From Alphaproteobacteria bacterium (GTDB lineage Bacteria; Pseudomonadota; Alphaproteobacteria; Sphingomonadales; Sphingomonadaceae), in NCBI GenBank assembly GCA_005882415.1, contig VBAE01000273.1:1-15068 (forward strand): a stretch of 15,068 bases of DNA, written 5' to 3'. Under the pieces are notes generated by a model. It made no database searches. It saw nothing but the letters and a program-made list of their open reading frames with translations, and was not told the DNA's origin. Shown here piece by piece: positions 1 through 6,976 of this stretch. Numbering within the stretch: position 1 is the first letter of the stretch; every line of letters begins with the position of its first letter. A program made the translations under genes and the position numbers.

Positions 1-147
1 TTCTTCACCCTCAAGACCCCCGATTACACCGCAATCGCCCGCCGCATCGCCTCGCTCGGCCTGCCGACCCTGGTGGTGATGGAGGGCGGCTATGCGGTAG
101 AAGCGCTGGGCGCCAACGTCGCCGCTCTGCTGGAGGGATTCGCATGA
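1..147 (+). CDS. C-terminal end of an HDAC-like / acetylpolyamine amidohydrolase family deacetylase (partial at window edge)
   Basis: Only the last 48 codons are present; the gene enters from the left in frame 1 and stops at TGA 145-147. The tail shows the end of a class II histone-deacetylase-like fold: a TPDYTAIARRIASLGLPTLV helix-strand unit, then VVMEGGYAVEALG. The EGGY tyrosine corresponds to the catalytic transition-state-stabilising tyrosine of the arginase/deacetylase superfamily. Bacterial members are zinc hydrolases that remove acetyl groups from polyamines, lysines or other small amides; the substrate cannot be told from this fragment. The stop codon overlaps the start of the next gene in an ATGA arrangement (144-147), so the two are probably translationally coupled. 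The family call rests on the GLPTLVV-EGGY block alone, but that block is very characteristic. Confidence 0.8.
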   Translation, partial: FFTLKTPDYTAIARRIASLGLPTLVVMEGGYAVEALGANVAALLEGFA

Positions 148-695
148 GATCCGCGCTCCTCGCCGCTTTGCTCCTCCTGGGCTGCTCCGACGCCGGCGAA
201 GCAGGCCCCCTCGCCGCCGCGAGAGACGAGACGAGGAGCACCGCCACCCTCACCGTCTCCTCCCCCGATTTTCCCGAGGGCGGCGCCATCCCTCTCCGCT
301 TCAGCGCTTATGGGGCAGGAACCTCCCCCGCACTCACCTGGACCGGCCTCCCCGCGGGCACCAAAGCCCTCGCGCTAATGGTCGAGGACCCGGATGCGAG
401 CTCGGCCAAGCCCTTCGTCCACTGGTTGGCCTGGAACATCGACCCCGCCTCCGGCGCCCTCCCCGAAGGGAAAGTCCCGGACAACATCTCCCAAGGCCGC
501 AACAGCCGAGGCACGATAGGCTGGTTCGGCCCCCGCCCACCGAGCACCAAGCCCCACCACTACCACTTCCAACTCTTCGCCCTCGACGCGCCGGTGCCCC
601 TGGGCCCCAGCGCCGACCGAGAACAACTGCTCGCCGCAATGAAGGGCCACGTGCTTGCAAAGGGCGAGACTGTGGGACTGTTCGGCAAACCCTAG
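144..695 (+). CDS. YbhB/YbcL family (PEBP, Raf-kinase-inhibitor-like) lipoprotein
   Basis: This encodes a 183-residue phosphatidylethanolamine-binding-protein-like polypeptide. Residues 1-14 form a short lipoprotein signal ending in LLGC, so Cys14 is the likely lipidation site and the mature protein would sit in the cell envelope. The PEBP core follows: PALTWTGLPAGTKALALMVEDPDA (about residues 62-85, DPD being the conserved ligand-pocket segment), then FVHWLAWNID, then GRNSRGTIGWFGPRPP and HHYHFQLFALDA. These are the standard blocks of the bacterial YbhB/YbcL branch, whose biological role is poorly known and whose name comes from a mammalian homologue. The start ATG overlaps the stop of the deacetylase gene, and the next gene begins 13 bp after this stop, so the three look like one transcription unit. 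Its ligand is unknown. Confidence 0.88.
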   Translation: MRSALLAALLLLGCSDAGEAGPLAAARDETRSTATLTVSSPDFPEGGAIPLRFSAYGAGTSPALTWTGLPAGTKALALMVEDPDASSAKPFVHWLAWNIDPASGALPEGKVPDNISQGRNSRGTIGWFGPRPPSTKPHHYHFQLFALDAPVPLGPSADREQLLAAMKGHVLAKGETVGLFGKP

Positions 696-708
696 AGGAG
701 AATGGATC

Positions 709-1743
709 ATGCGTTGGCCGGCTGTGGCGAAAATCCTGCTCCTCGCGCTGTTCCTCTTCTCCGCTCCGGCGCAAGCCGGCGACCCCGCCGGCCGCTGGGC
801 GCTCCGCGTCGGCGGCCGCACCCTTATACTGCTCGAGCTGGAGCGGGCCCCCGGCGGCGCCTGGTCCGGCCGCCTGCTCCGCCCCCAACACATGCACGCC
901 TCGCAATTCCTGATTTTCTCAGGCGTGGAAGGTCCCGTCGTCACCCGCACCGTGAAAGGCACTGAGCAGCCGGGCGGCACCATCCGCCTCGCAGCCACCG
1001 GAAGCACGCCCGACGACACCGACGCCTATCTCTTCCGCGTCCTGGAAGCAGGGACCGGAGAGCTCGCCCTCGCCGACGTCCCGCCGGGCATTCACTTCCC
1101 GGCCATGACCCTCGCACGGGCGCGGGCGGGCGAGGCCGTGGCGGAGAGCTGGGACCCGTATCAGTCCTATGCGATCGACATCGACCGGCCGTCCAACCCT
1201 GAAATGAAGGCCATGTTCGACGCCGACCAGGCCGCGCGGTCCGACCCCACGAAGATCGACTGGCGGGTGCTCGGTCCCCAGGACGAGGCGCGCCGGCTGC
1301 GCACGCTGCAATTGCTGCAATCGGGCGCCCTCAACAGCGGTGCCGATTTCTACCACGCCGCCTTCATCTTCCAGCATGGCGGGAAGCCCGACGACTATCT
1401 GCTGGCGCACACCCTTGCCGTCGCTGCCGTGACGCGCGGCCGGCCCGACGGCGCCTGGATCGCCGCCGCCACCCTCGACCGCTACCTTCAGAATATCGGC
1501 CAGAAGCAAATCTACGGCACCCAGTTCACCACCCCGCCGGGCGGCCGAACGACGCAGGACCCGTATGACCCCAAGCTCATCCCGGACTCGCTCCGCGAAG
1601 CCTTGGGCGTCCCCCCTCTCGCCGATCAGGAAAGGCAGCGCGCCGAGTTCGAGGCCCAGGAACGCGCTATGGGCGCCGCGCCTGCCAGCCGAAGGTCAGC
1701 ATCGCCAAAGCCAGTATCACGCCGAGCCCGGTCTGAGCACTGA
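709..1743 (+). CDS. Secreted protein with a DUF6624-like C-terminal domain
   Basis: The start at ATG 709 is chosen because AGAGGAG (694-700) lies 8 bp upstream and the protein then opens with a clean signal peptide (RWPAVAKILLLALFLFSAPA, cleavage after AQA23). An earlier in-frame ATG at 655 lies inside the previous gene. Residues about 25-145 are a beta-rich domain I do not recognise (WALRVGGRTLILLELERAPG, LFRVLEAGTGELALADVPPG). Residues about 160-305 match the pattern I associate with DUF6624: FYHAAFIFQHGGKPDDYLLA, then AAATLDRYLQNIGQKQIYGT and LREALGVPPL. No enzymatic function is known for that family. The last 20 or so residues (after QERAM321) are low-complexity serine/arginine/proline and lie antisense to a candidate membrane micro-ORF, so the ancestral stop may have been earlier. 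Third gene of the apparent deacetylase-PEBP operon. Confidence 0.75.
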   Translation: MRWPAVAKILLLALFLFSAPAQAGDPAGRWALRVGGRTLILLELERAPGGAWSGRLLRPQHMHASQFLIFSGVEGPVVTRTVKGTEQPGGTIRLAATGSTPDDTDAYLFRVLEAGTGELALADVPPGIHFPAMTLARARAGEAVAESWDPYQSYAIDIDRPSNPEMKAMFDADQAARSDPTKIDWRVLGPQDEARRLRTLQLLQSGALNSGADFYHAAFIFQHGGKPDDYLLAHTLAVAAVTRGRPDGAWIAAATLDRYLQNIGQKQIYGTQFTTPPGGRTTQDPYDPKLIPDSLREALGVPPLADQERQRAEFEAQERAMGAAPASRRSASPKPVSRRARSEH

Positions 1744-1837
1744 AGCCTTCGTTCCAGGCGTTAAGCGCGGCGGCCACAGCAAACAGGGCCGCCGCGAAGA
1801 AATAGAGCAGCGCCTGAGTCCGCGGCGCCGCTACAAT
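1667..1837 (-). CDS. Candidate small two-helix membrane protein at the end of the etf operon (no standard start codon)
   Basis: Reading the minus strand just past the etfA stop, one frame stays open for about 56 codons and stops at TAG (plus 1667-1669). It encodes a strikingly membrane-like peptide: TQALLYFFAAALFAVAAALN, a short polar turn AWNEGFSAQTG, then LGVILALAMLTFGW and a positively charged tail QARRP*. That is a helical-hairpin layout. No ATG, GTG or TTG precedes the first helix in this frame. The only initiation options I see are AUU at 1837 (inside the last codons of etfA, a -1 type overlap) or CUG at 1810. It could be a real small protein with a rare start, a gene whose start was lost, or a chance hydrophobic frame; the well-formed hairpin and basic end argue against chance. 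It overlaps the 3' end of the opposing secreted-protein gene by 77 bp. Boundaries at the 5' end are uncertain. Confidence 0.42.
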   Translation of the reverse strand: MVAAPRTQALLYFFAAALFAVAAALNAWNEGFSAQTGLGVILALAMLTFGWQARRP

Positions 1838-2691
1838 TTCTCGGTCAGCTCCGGGACGAGCTTGAACAGGTCGCCGACCAGGCCGAGGTCCGCGACCTGG
1901 AAAATGGGGGCGTCCTCGTCCTTGTTGATGGCGACGATCAGCTTCGAATCCTTCATCCCCGCGAGGTGCTGGATCGCGCCCGAGATGCCGATCGCGATAT
2001 AGACTTCGGGGGCGACGATCTTGCCAGTCTGGCCGACCTGATAGTCGTTGGGGGCGTAGCCCGCGTCCACCGCCGCCCGGCTCGCGCCGACCGCGGCGGA
2101 AACGATGATCTTGGCGCTGGTCAGCTCCGGCCGTTCCGACGCGGCGATCTCGGCGCCGACGAAGCTCGACAGCCCCTGGTCCCCCGCCGCCGACACAGCC
2201 TCGACCGTCCCCGATCCGCCCTCGGCCGCGGCCTTTTCGAACGCGGTGCCGCGCACCGTGATCACCTTCTTCGAATCCGAAGATTTGACCGTCGCGATCG
2301 CATTGCCGGCGTAGATCGGCCGGGTGAACGTGTCTTCGCCTTCCACGGACAGGATGTCGGAAATCTGCATCACGTCGAGCAAGGCGGCTACCCGCGGCGC
2401 GACATTCTTGCCCGTGGTGGTCGACGGCACCACGAACGCGTCGTGATGCGCCATCAGCGACGCAGCCAGCGGCGCGACATTCTCCGCCAGCGCGTGCCCG
2501 TAAGCCGCGTCGTCCGCCACGTGCACCTTACCGACGCCCGCGATCTTCGCTGCCGCGTTCGCGACCGCCCCGACGCCCTGGCCGGCGACGAGCAGATGCA
2601 CTTCGCCCAGCTTCGAAGCCGCCGTCACCGCGGAGAGGGTGGCGTCCTTCAAATGGCCGCCTTCATGTTCGACGAGGACGAGGCACTTCAT
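1831..2691 (-). CDS. etfA: Electron transfer flavoprotein subunit alpha, with an internal in-frame deletion
   Basis: EtfA pairs with EtfB to carry electrons on FAD from acyl-CoA and other dehydrogenases to ETF:ubiquinone oxidoreductase. The N-terminal domain (about residues 1-190) is normal for the family, with EDTFTRPIYAGNAIATVKSS. The FAD-binding C-terminal domain contains VGASRAAVDAGYAPNDYQVG, QTGKIVAPE and ISGAIQHLAGMKDSK, and the LVAINKDEDAPIFQVAD segment. However, at residue 198 the chain runs from TSAKIIVS straight into AAVGASRAAVDAG. Family members normally carry about 22-24 residues here, beginning GGRG/GGRA and including a GSxENF-like loop and LADxLG; this copy has 286 residues against about 310. 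The missing arginine (human alpha-Arg249) contacts the flavin. Start ATG 2691 overlaps the etfB stop (ATGA, 2688-2691), so the subunits are coupled. Identity is certain; function is in doubt unless the gap is a sequence error. Confidence 0.93.
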   Translation of the reverse strand: MKCLVLVEHEGGHLKDATLSAVTAASKLGEVHLLVAGQGVGAVANAAAKIAGVGKVHVADDAAYGHALAENVAPLAASLMAHHDAFVVPSTTTGKNVAPRVAALLDVMQISDILSVEGEDTFTRPIYAGNAIATVKSSDSKKVITVRGTAFEKAAAEGGSGTVEAVSAAGDQGLSSFVGAEIAASERPELTSAKIIVSAAVGASRAAVDAGYAPNDYQVGQTGKIVAPEVYIAIGISGAIQHLAGMKDSKLIVAINKDEDAPIFQVADLGLVGDLFKLVPELTEKL

Positions 2692-3437
2692 CCGATCACT
2701 CCCACGGTCCGCAGGTGGTCGATCAGCTCGTCCACCGAATTCACTTTCACCCCCGCCTCGCGCTTGGAAGGCTCGCGGACGCTGAGCGTCTGCAGTCTCG
2801 GCGCCGTGTCCACGCCGTAATCGGCGGGCGTCTTCTGCGCCAAGGGCTTCGATTTCGCCTTCATGATGTTGGGCAGGCTCGCATAACGCGGCTCATTCAA
2901 GCGAAGGTCGGTGGTGACGATCGCCGGAAGCTTCAACCTCAGCGTCTCGAGCCCGCCATCGACCTCGCGGGTGACGTTGACCGCCTCGCCGTCCACTTCG
3001 ACCTTGGACGCGAACGTCCCCTGCGCCCAGCCGAGCAAAGCCGCCAGCATCTGCCCGGTCTGATTGCTATCGTCGTCGATCGCCTGCTTGCCGAGGATCA
3101 CCATCCCCGGCTCTTCCTCCTTGGCGATTGCAGCAAGGATCTTCGCGACCGCAAGCGGCTCCACCGCATCGTCGGTGGTCACCAGGATCGCCCGGTCCGC
3201 GCCCATCGCCAGGGCGGTGCGCAGCGTTTCCTGCGCCTTGGCCGGCCCGATCGAGACGGCGACGATCTCGGTCGCCACGCCCTTCTCCTTCAGCCGGATC
3301 GCCTCCTCGACCGCGATCTCGTCGAACGGGTTCATGCTCATCTTGACGTTGGCGAGGTCGACCCCCGTCCCGTCCGCCTTGACCCGCGGCTTGACGTTGT
3401 AATCGATCACCCGCTTGACGGGCACGAGGAGTTTCAT
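2688..3437 (-). CDS. etfB: Electron transfer flavoprotein subunit beta
   Basis: This is the AMP-binding partner of EtfA. The protein has 249 residues, the usual length, counted from MKLLVPVKRVIDYNVKPRVK; an in-frame ATG 15 bp further upstream (3452) is less likely because the family begins at MKLLVPVKR. Conserved landmarks are NVKMSMNPFDEIAVEEAIRL (about residues 32-51), the nucleotide-binding stretch LGKQAIDDDSNQTGQMLAAL, and the EtfB signature DLRLNEPRYASLPNIMKAKS. The LNEPRYASLPNIMKAK part is the recognition loop that docks onto dehydrogenases and is lysine-methylated in some bacteria. Nothing appears missing in this subunit. It is first in the operon, shares an ATGA overlap with etfA and has a plausible sigma70 promoter about 30-60 bp upstream. 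Confidence 0.96.
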   Translation of the reverse strand: MKLLVPVKRVIDYNVKPRVKADGTGVDLANVKMSMNPFDEIAVEEAIRLKEKGVATEIVAVSIGPAKAQETLRTALAMGADRAILVTTDDAVEPLAVAKILAAIAKEEEPGMVILGKQAIDDDSNQTGQMLAALLGWAQGTFASKVEVDGEAVNVTREVDGGLETLRLKLPAIVTTDLRLNEPRYASLPNIMKAKSKPLAQKTPADYGVDTAPRLQTLSVREPSKREAGVKVNSVDELIDHLRTVGVIG

Positions 3438-3469
3438 CGGAAGATCCCTCAATTGACGCCTTGGCCGCG

Positions 3470-3498
3470 CATATGTTGAACGATCCGTTGCAAGTCAA
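3470..3498 (-). promoter_or_regulatory. Probable sigma70-type promoter of etfBA
   Basis: On the minus strand TTGACT (plus 3493-3498) is followed after exactly 17 bp by CATATG (plus 3470-3475), about 35 bp before the etfB start. The -35 is 5/6 to consensus and the -10 is weak (3/6). The 127-bp gap between etfB and the divergent LprI-like gene must hold promoters for both; I see no clear element for the other direction. Confidence 0.45.
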
Positions 3499-3564
3499 AT
3501 GCGGGCGACGGACAAGGAGCCGCCCGGCCCGGCTTTTCGGGGGCCGAGGGAAGGAGGCTTTTGA

Positions 3565-3969
3565 ATGATCGTTGCCCTGATGCTCGCGATGGCCGCGCCG
3601 GCCCCGGCCGCCGACCCGTGCAAGGGTTCGTCGACTCCTGAGATCAACGCGTGCATTTCCGGAAGCCTCGCCAGGGCGCAGGCGCGGCTCGACAAATATG
3701 TGGATGCAGCCAAAGAGCGTTGCGGCTCCGAAGACGAGGCCGCGGTGCGTCTGGGGATCGAGGCGTCCCAAAAGGCCTTCGACGCCTACCGCGAGATCGA
3801 GTGCGCCGCGGTTTACGAGGATTGGAAGGACGGCACCATCAGAGGGGCGATGCACTTGTCCTGCGAGGTCCGGCTGACCGACGAGCGAACCCACACCGTC
3901 TGGCAGAACTGGCTGCAATATATGGACAGCACGCCGCCCATCCTGCCCGAGCCCAAACCGACCGAATAG
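3565..3969 (+). CDS. Secreted LprI / DUF1311 (lysozyme-inhibitor-LprI-like) protein
   Basis: The 134-residue product has a signal peptide (MIVALMLAMAAPAPAA, cleavage before DPC) and a mature part with five cysteines (19, 30, 53, 80, 100). It shows the DUF1311/LprI layout: STPEINACISGSLARAQARL near the N-terminus, then SQKAFDAYREIECAAVYEDW and a final DGTIRGAMHLSCEVRLTDER helix. The family is named after the mycobacterial lysozyme inhibitor LprI, but most proteobacterial members are uncharacterised periplasmic proteins, so inhibition of lysozyme is only a family-level possibility. An AGGAGG ribosome-binding site (3552-3557) 7 bp upstream fixes the start. It is a lone gene, convergent with sucC (23-bp gap) and divergent from etfB. 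Confidence 0.8.
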   Translation: MIVALMLAMAAPAPAADPCKGSSTPEINACISGSLARAQARLDKYVDAAKERCGSEDEAAVRLGIEASQKAFDAYREIECAAVYEDWKDGTIRGAMHLSCEVRLTDERTHTVWQNWLQYMDSTPPILPEPKPTE

Positions 3970-3992
3970 ACCGCCCCCTCAGGCCGCCCCGA

Positions 3993-5198
3993 TCAGGCCG
4001 CTACCGTGCCCTTCACCTGCGCCACGATCTTCCGCGCCGCGTCGCCGAGGTCGTTGGCCGGCACGATCGCGAGCCCAGACTGGGCCAGGATCGCCTTGCC
4101 CTCGTCGACATTGGTGCCCTCCAGCCGCACGACCAAAGGCACCTTCAGGTCCACCTCGCGCGCGGCGGAGACGATTCCGTCGGCGATGATGTCGCAGCGC
4201 ATGATGCCCCCGAAGATGTTGACGAGGATGCCCTTCACCGCGGGGTCGGAGAGGATGATCTTGAACGCCGCCGTCACCTTCTCCTTCGAAGCGCCACCGC
4301 CGACGTCGAGGAAATTGGCCGGGAAGGCGCCGTTCAATTTGATGATGTCCATCGTCGCCATGGCGAGGCCGGCGCCGTTCACCATGCAGCCGATGTCGCC
4401 GTCGAGCTTGATGTAGGCAAGGTCGTATTTGGACGCCTCGACCTCCATCGGGTCCTCCTCGCTCTCGTCGCGAAGCGCCTCGACGTCCGGGTGGCGGTAC
4501 ATGGCGTTCGAATCGAAGCTCATCTTCGCGTCGAGCACGAGCAGCCGGCCGTCCTCCGTCTCGACCAGCGGATTGATCTCCAGCATCGCGCAATCGTAGG
4601 CGAGGAAGGCGTCGTAAAGCTGGCCGGCGAGCGTCTGCGCCTGCTTGTTCAGATCGCCCTTCAGCTTCAGCGCATGGGCCAGCGCCCGGCCGTGGTGCGG
4701 CATGAAGCCCTGAGCGGGGTCGATGAGGATGGTGGTGATCCGCTCCGGCGTGTCGTGCGCGACCGCCTCGATGTCCATCCCGCCCTCGGTCGAGGCGACC
4801 ATCGCGATCCGCCCGCTGCCCCGGTCGACCAGCAAAGCGAGATAATATTCCCTGGCGATGTCGACTCCGTCGGTGACGTAGAGCCGGTTGACCTGCTTGC
4901 CCGCGTCGCCGGTCTGGATCGTCACCAGCGTCTTGCCGAGCATCTCGGCGGCGTTGGCCCGCACTTCCTCGACCGACTTGGCGAGCCGAACCCCGCCCTT
5001 GGCGTCGGGGCCGAGTTCCTTGAACTTGCCCTTGCCGCGGCCGCCGGCGTGGATCTGCGCCTTCACCACATAAAGCGGCCCGGGCAGCTTCGACGCCGCC
5101 TCCACCGCTTCCTCGACGCTCAGCGCGGCATGGCCGGCGGGAACCGGAATGCCCTTGGCCGCGAGCAATTCCTTGGCTTGATATTCGTGGATGTTCAT
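3993..5198 (-). CDS. sucC: Succinate--CoA ligase [ADP-forming] subunit beta
   Basis: This is the beta subunit of succinyl-CoA synthetase in the TCA cycle, which with SucD converts succinyl-CoA to succinate with ATP or GTP formation. The 401-residue protein is close to family length. It opens MNIHEYQAKELLAAKGIPVP and carries the ATP-grasp glycine-rich loop VVKAQIHAGGRGKGKFKEL (about residues 44-62). The Mg-binding acidic region LEINPLVETEDGRLLVLDAK follows, then the signature GDIGCMVNGAGLAMATMDII and the FLDVGGGASKEKVTAAFKII / GILVNIFGGIMRCDIIADGI blocks. No residue loss is visible. Unlike the common sucCD operon, sucD does not follow; the downstream neighbour is a convergent LprI-like gene, so the alpha subunit must be encoded elsewhere. 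The ribosome-binding site is weak (AGGGCC). Confidence 0.97.
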   Translation of the reverse strand: MNIHEYQAKELLAAKGIPVPAGHAALSVEEAVEAASKLPGPLYVVKAQIHAGGRGKGKFKELGPDAKGGVRLAKSVEEVRANAAEMLGKTLVTIQTGDAGKQVNRLYVTDGVDIAREYYLALLVDRGSGRIAMVASTEGGMDIEAVAHDTPERITTILIDPAQGFMPHHGRALAHALKLKGDLNKQAQTLAGQLYDAFLAYDCAMLEINPLVETEDGRLLVLDAKMSFDSNAMYRHPDVEALRDESEEDPMEVEASKYDLAYIKLDGDIGCMVNGAGLAMATMDIIKLNGAFPANFLDVGGGASKEKVTAAFKIILSDPAVKGILVNIFGGIMRCDIIADGIVSAAREVDLKVPLVVRLEGTNVDEGKAILAQSGLAIVPANDLGDAARKIVAQVKGTVAA

Positions 5199-5250
5199 GG
5201 CGCGGCCCTAAAGCACAGCGGCGCGCCGAATCCAAGCGGCGCGCGGGGCC

Positions 5251-5565
5251 TCACCCCGCAATGGCGCAGCCGACCCCGGCGCGGACCAGCACCTTGTAGA
5301 TGTGCGGGTCGAGCGCGTCGCGATAGGTGTGAAGGAACTCGTCGATCGTCATGTTGCGAAGCCGCCGCCCCGACGTCTTGCCGATCCGCGCGAGCTGCTG
5401 CAGCTCGCCCGTCGACAGCTTGTCGACCATCCGCTCGGCGATGCACTCCGACACCCGCGGCGACAGGCCGGCGTCGACCAGATTGCTCTTGATCCGGCTC
5501 TCATAAGCCGCCGCGCACCCCGCCAGAGTCAGCGCCCCGAGCGCCGCCGCGATTGCTGGTCTCAT
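5251..5565 (-). CDS. Small predicted lipoprotein, unknown function
   Basis: The product has 104 residues and opens MRPAIAAALGALTLAGC, a lipoprotein signal with an LAGC lipobox (Cys17). The mature part (AAAYESRIKSNLVDAGLSPR, then VSECIAERMVDKLSTGELQQ and LARIGKTSGRR) is soluble and mostly helical; two further cysteines (SECIAE and GVGCAIAG) could form a disulfide. I choose the second of two nearby ATGs (5565) because AGGAGG (plus 5571-5576) lies 6 bp before it, while the first ATG (5571) directly abuts that site. No family is recognised with confidence. It lies 52 bp beyond the sucC start on the same strand, so it is upstream of sucC and could be co-transcribed with it; its own promoter would be in the 106-bp gap shared with the divergent MipA-like gene. 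Confidence 0.72.
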   Translation of the reverse strand: MRPAIAAALGALTLAGCAAAYESRIKSNLVDAGLSPRVSECIAERMVDKLSTGELQQLARIGKTSGRRLRNMTIDEFLHTYRDALDPHIYKVLVRAGVGCAIAG

Positions 5566-5671
5566 TGCCATCCTCCTGATCCGCCCGACGAGAACGCAGC
5601 TGCTTAGCACAGGTGCCGTTGGAACTATGACGCACCCGCAACATTTTATGCGGCAACAGGGAGATGTCCAC

Positions 5672-6517
5672 GTGATCCGCAAGAAGATGCTCCGGGTATT
5701 GCCCGTCCTCGCGCTCGCCTTCGCCGCCGCGCCCGCTTTCGCCCAGGACGCCCCGGACGAGGCGCCCGACAATAACAGCCTCACCCTCGGTGCAGGCGTC
5801 GGCTACGTCCCCTCCTACGAAGGCTCGGACGATTATATCCTTATCCCGGTCGGCGTGGTCTCGGGCAAGGTCGGCGGCATCTCCTTCAGCAGCCGCGGCA
5901 CCAGTTTCAACGTCGACGTCATCCCCGACGCCAAGGACGCCAAGATCGAATTCTTCCTCGGCCCCGCGATCAACATCCGGCTCGACCGGACCAGCCGGAT
6001 CAAGGACCCGCAGGTCCGCGCCTTGGGCGAGCTCGATGCGGCGATCGAGGTCGGCGGCACGGCGGGCGTCGGCTTCAACCGCCTGCTCAACCCCTATGAC
6101 CGGCTCAGCCTCAAGCTGCAGGTGCTGAAGGACGTCACCGACACCCACGGCTCGACCATCGTCACCCCGAGCATCGAATGCGAGACCCCGCTCAGCACCT
6201 CGACCTATGTCGGCCTCGGCCTCTCCGCCGACCATGTCGGGGACAGCTACGCCCGCACCTATTTCAGCGTCACGCCCGCCGGCTCCGTCGCCAGCGGCCT
6301 CCCGGTCTACAATGCCGATGGCGGCTGGAAGAGCTGGCGCCTCAGCCTGTTCGGCGCCCACACGCTGACCGGCGATCTGCGCCACCCCGGCCTGTCGCTG
6401 TTCGGCGTGGCGAGCTACTACCGGCTCAAGGGCGACTTCAGCCGAAGCCCGATCGTCTCCATCGCCGGCGACCCGAACCAGTATTTCGCCGCAATTGGGC
6501 TCGCCTACACCTTCTGA
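5672..6517 (+). CDS. MipA/OmpV family outer-membrane protein
   Basis: MipA (a murein-synthesis scaffold protein) and OmpV define this outer-membrane beta-barrel family. A Sec signal (VLPVLALAFAAAPAFA-QDA) is followed by alternating strand patterns and MipA-like blocks: LTLGAGVGYVPSYEGSDDYI near the mature N-terminus, VGFNRLLNPYDRLSLKLQVL in the middle, and a C-terminal strand QYFAAIGLAYTF ending in phenylalanine, the usual BAM-recognition residue. I prefer the GTG start at 5672 because AGGGAG (5658-5663) lies 8 bp upstream and the protein then begins directly with the signal peptide; ATGs at 5627 and 5648 in the same frame would add an unnecessary leader. Length from GTG is 281 residues, normal for the family. 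A scaffolding role is a family-level statement; no peptidoglycan gene is next to it. Confidence 0.85.
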   Translation: MIRKKMLRVLPVLALAFAAAPAFAQDAPDEAPDNNSLTLGAGVGYVPSYEGSDDYILIPVGVVSGKVGGISFSSRGTSFNVDVIPDAKDAKIEFFLGPAINIRLDRTSRIKDPQVRALGELDAAIEVGGTAGVGFNRLLNPYDRLSLKLQVLKDVTDTHGSTIVTPSIECETPLSTSTYVGLGLSADHVGDSYARTYFSVTPAGSVASGLPVYNADGGWKSWRLSLFGAHTLTGDLRHPGLSLFGVASYYRLKGDFSRSPIVSIAGDPNQYFAAIGLAYTF

Positions 6518-6600
6518 CCGTCGCATTGAGGGAACTTTCCTTATCGTTCCGGTGCTTTAACCTCAGTCAATAACATCGGATCGGACGGGAGGATTTCGGG

Positions 6601-6972
6601 TTGAACAGAGGGCTCGCCGCACTCGCTCTGCTTACCGCAGCGATGATCGCTACGAGCCCCGCCGACGCCCGCAAGCGCTCCCGCGCCGTCCCCTACCGCC
6701 TCCCGCCCGCCCCCCTCGCCGAGCCCGCCGCCCCCGCAGCGCCGCTCCTCGCGGAGCTCACCCCGCCTCCTTCCGCCGCGCTCGGCTCCCGCCGCTCGAT
6801 CCTCGCCCCGGAACTCCCCGGCGTTGGCTCGGTGGACGTAGGCGTAGGCCTCTACTCAGTCACCGGCGCCCGCACCCGAGAACGCGACTTCCGCCGCACC
6901 GACCCCATGCGCGACGTCCGAGGCACCCCCGAAAGCCGCGTCGCAGCCTTGGGCCTAAGCCTCCGCTTCTAA
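6601..6972 (+). CDS. Small secreted proline/alanine-rich protein, unknown function
   Basis: The 123-residue product starts at TTG 6601, supported by GGGAGG (6588-6593) 7 bp upstream and an immediate signal peptide (RGLAALALLTAAMIATSPADA). Residues about 35-75 are a low-complexity proline/alanine linker. The C-terminal third (VGSVDVGVGLYSVTGARTRE, then SRVAALGLSLRF) has two strand-like segments and ends in phenylalanine like an outer-membrane beta-strand, although the protein is far too short for a barrel by itself. It follows the MipA-like gene by 83 bp on the same strand and may be in its operon. The stop is in the same frame as dinB, with only the repeat element between them. No family recognised. 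Confidence 0.65.
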   Translation: MNRGLAALALLTAAMIATSPADARKRSRAVPYRLPPAPLAEPAAPAAPLLAELTPPPSAALGSRRSILAPELPGVGSVDVGVGLYSVTGARTRERDFRRTDPMRDVRGTPESRVAALGLSLRF

Positions 6973-6976
6973 ACTG

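Noticed and set aside
3651..5492. Open frame of 613 codons on the plus strand opposite sucC
   Set aside because: Arginine/histidine-rich translation without domains, antisense to an unambiguous sucC; an effect of high GC.
5619..5649. TTGGAA ... ATTTTA as a promoter for the MipA-like gene
   Set aside because: The -10 match is poor at every allowed spacing; a promoter is expected in the gap but cannot be placed.
6531..6550. GGAAC followed by CGTT as an EcfG (general stress sigma factor) promoter upstream of 6601
   Set aside because: The spacing between the two elements is 9 bp, not the 16-17 bp that such promoters need.
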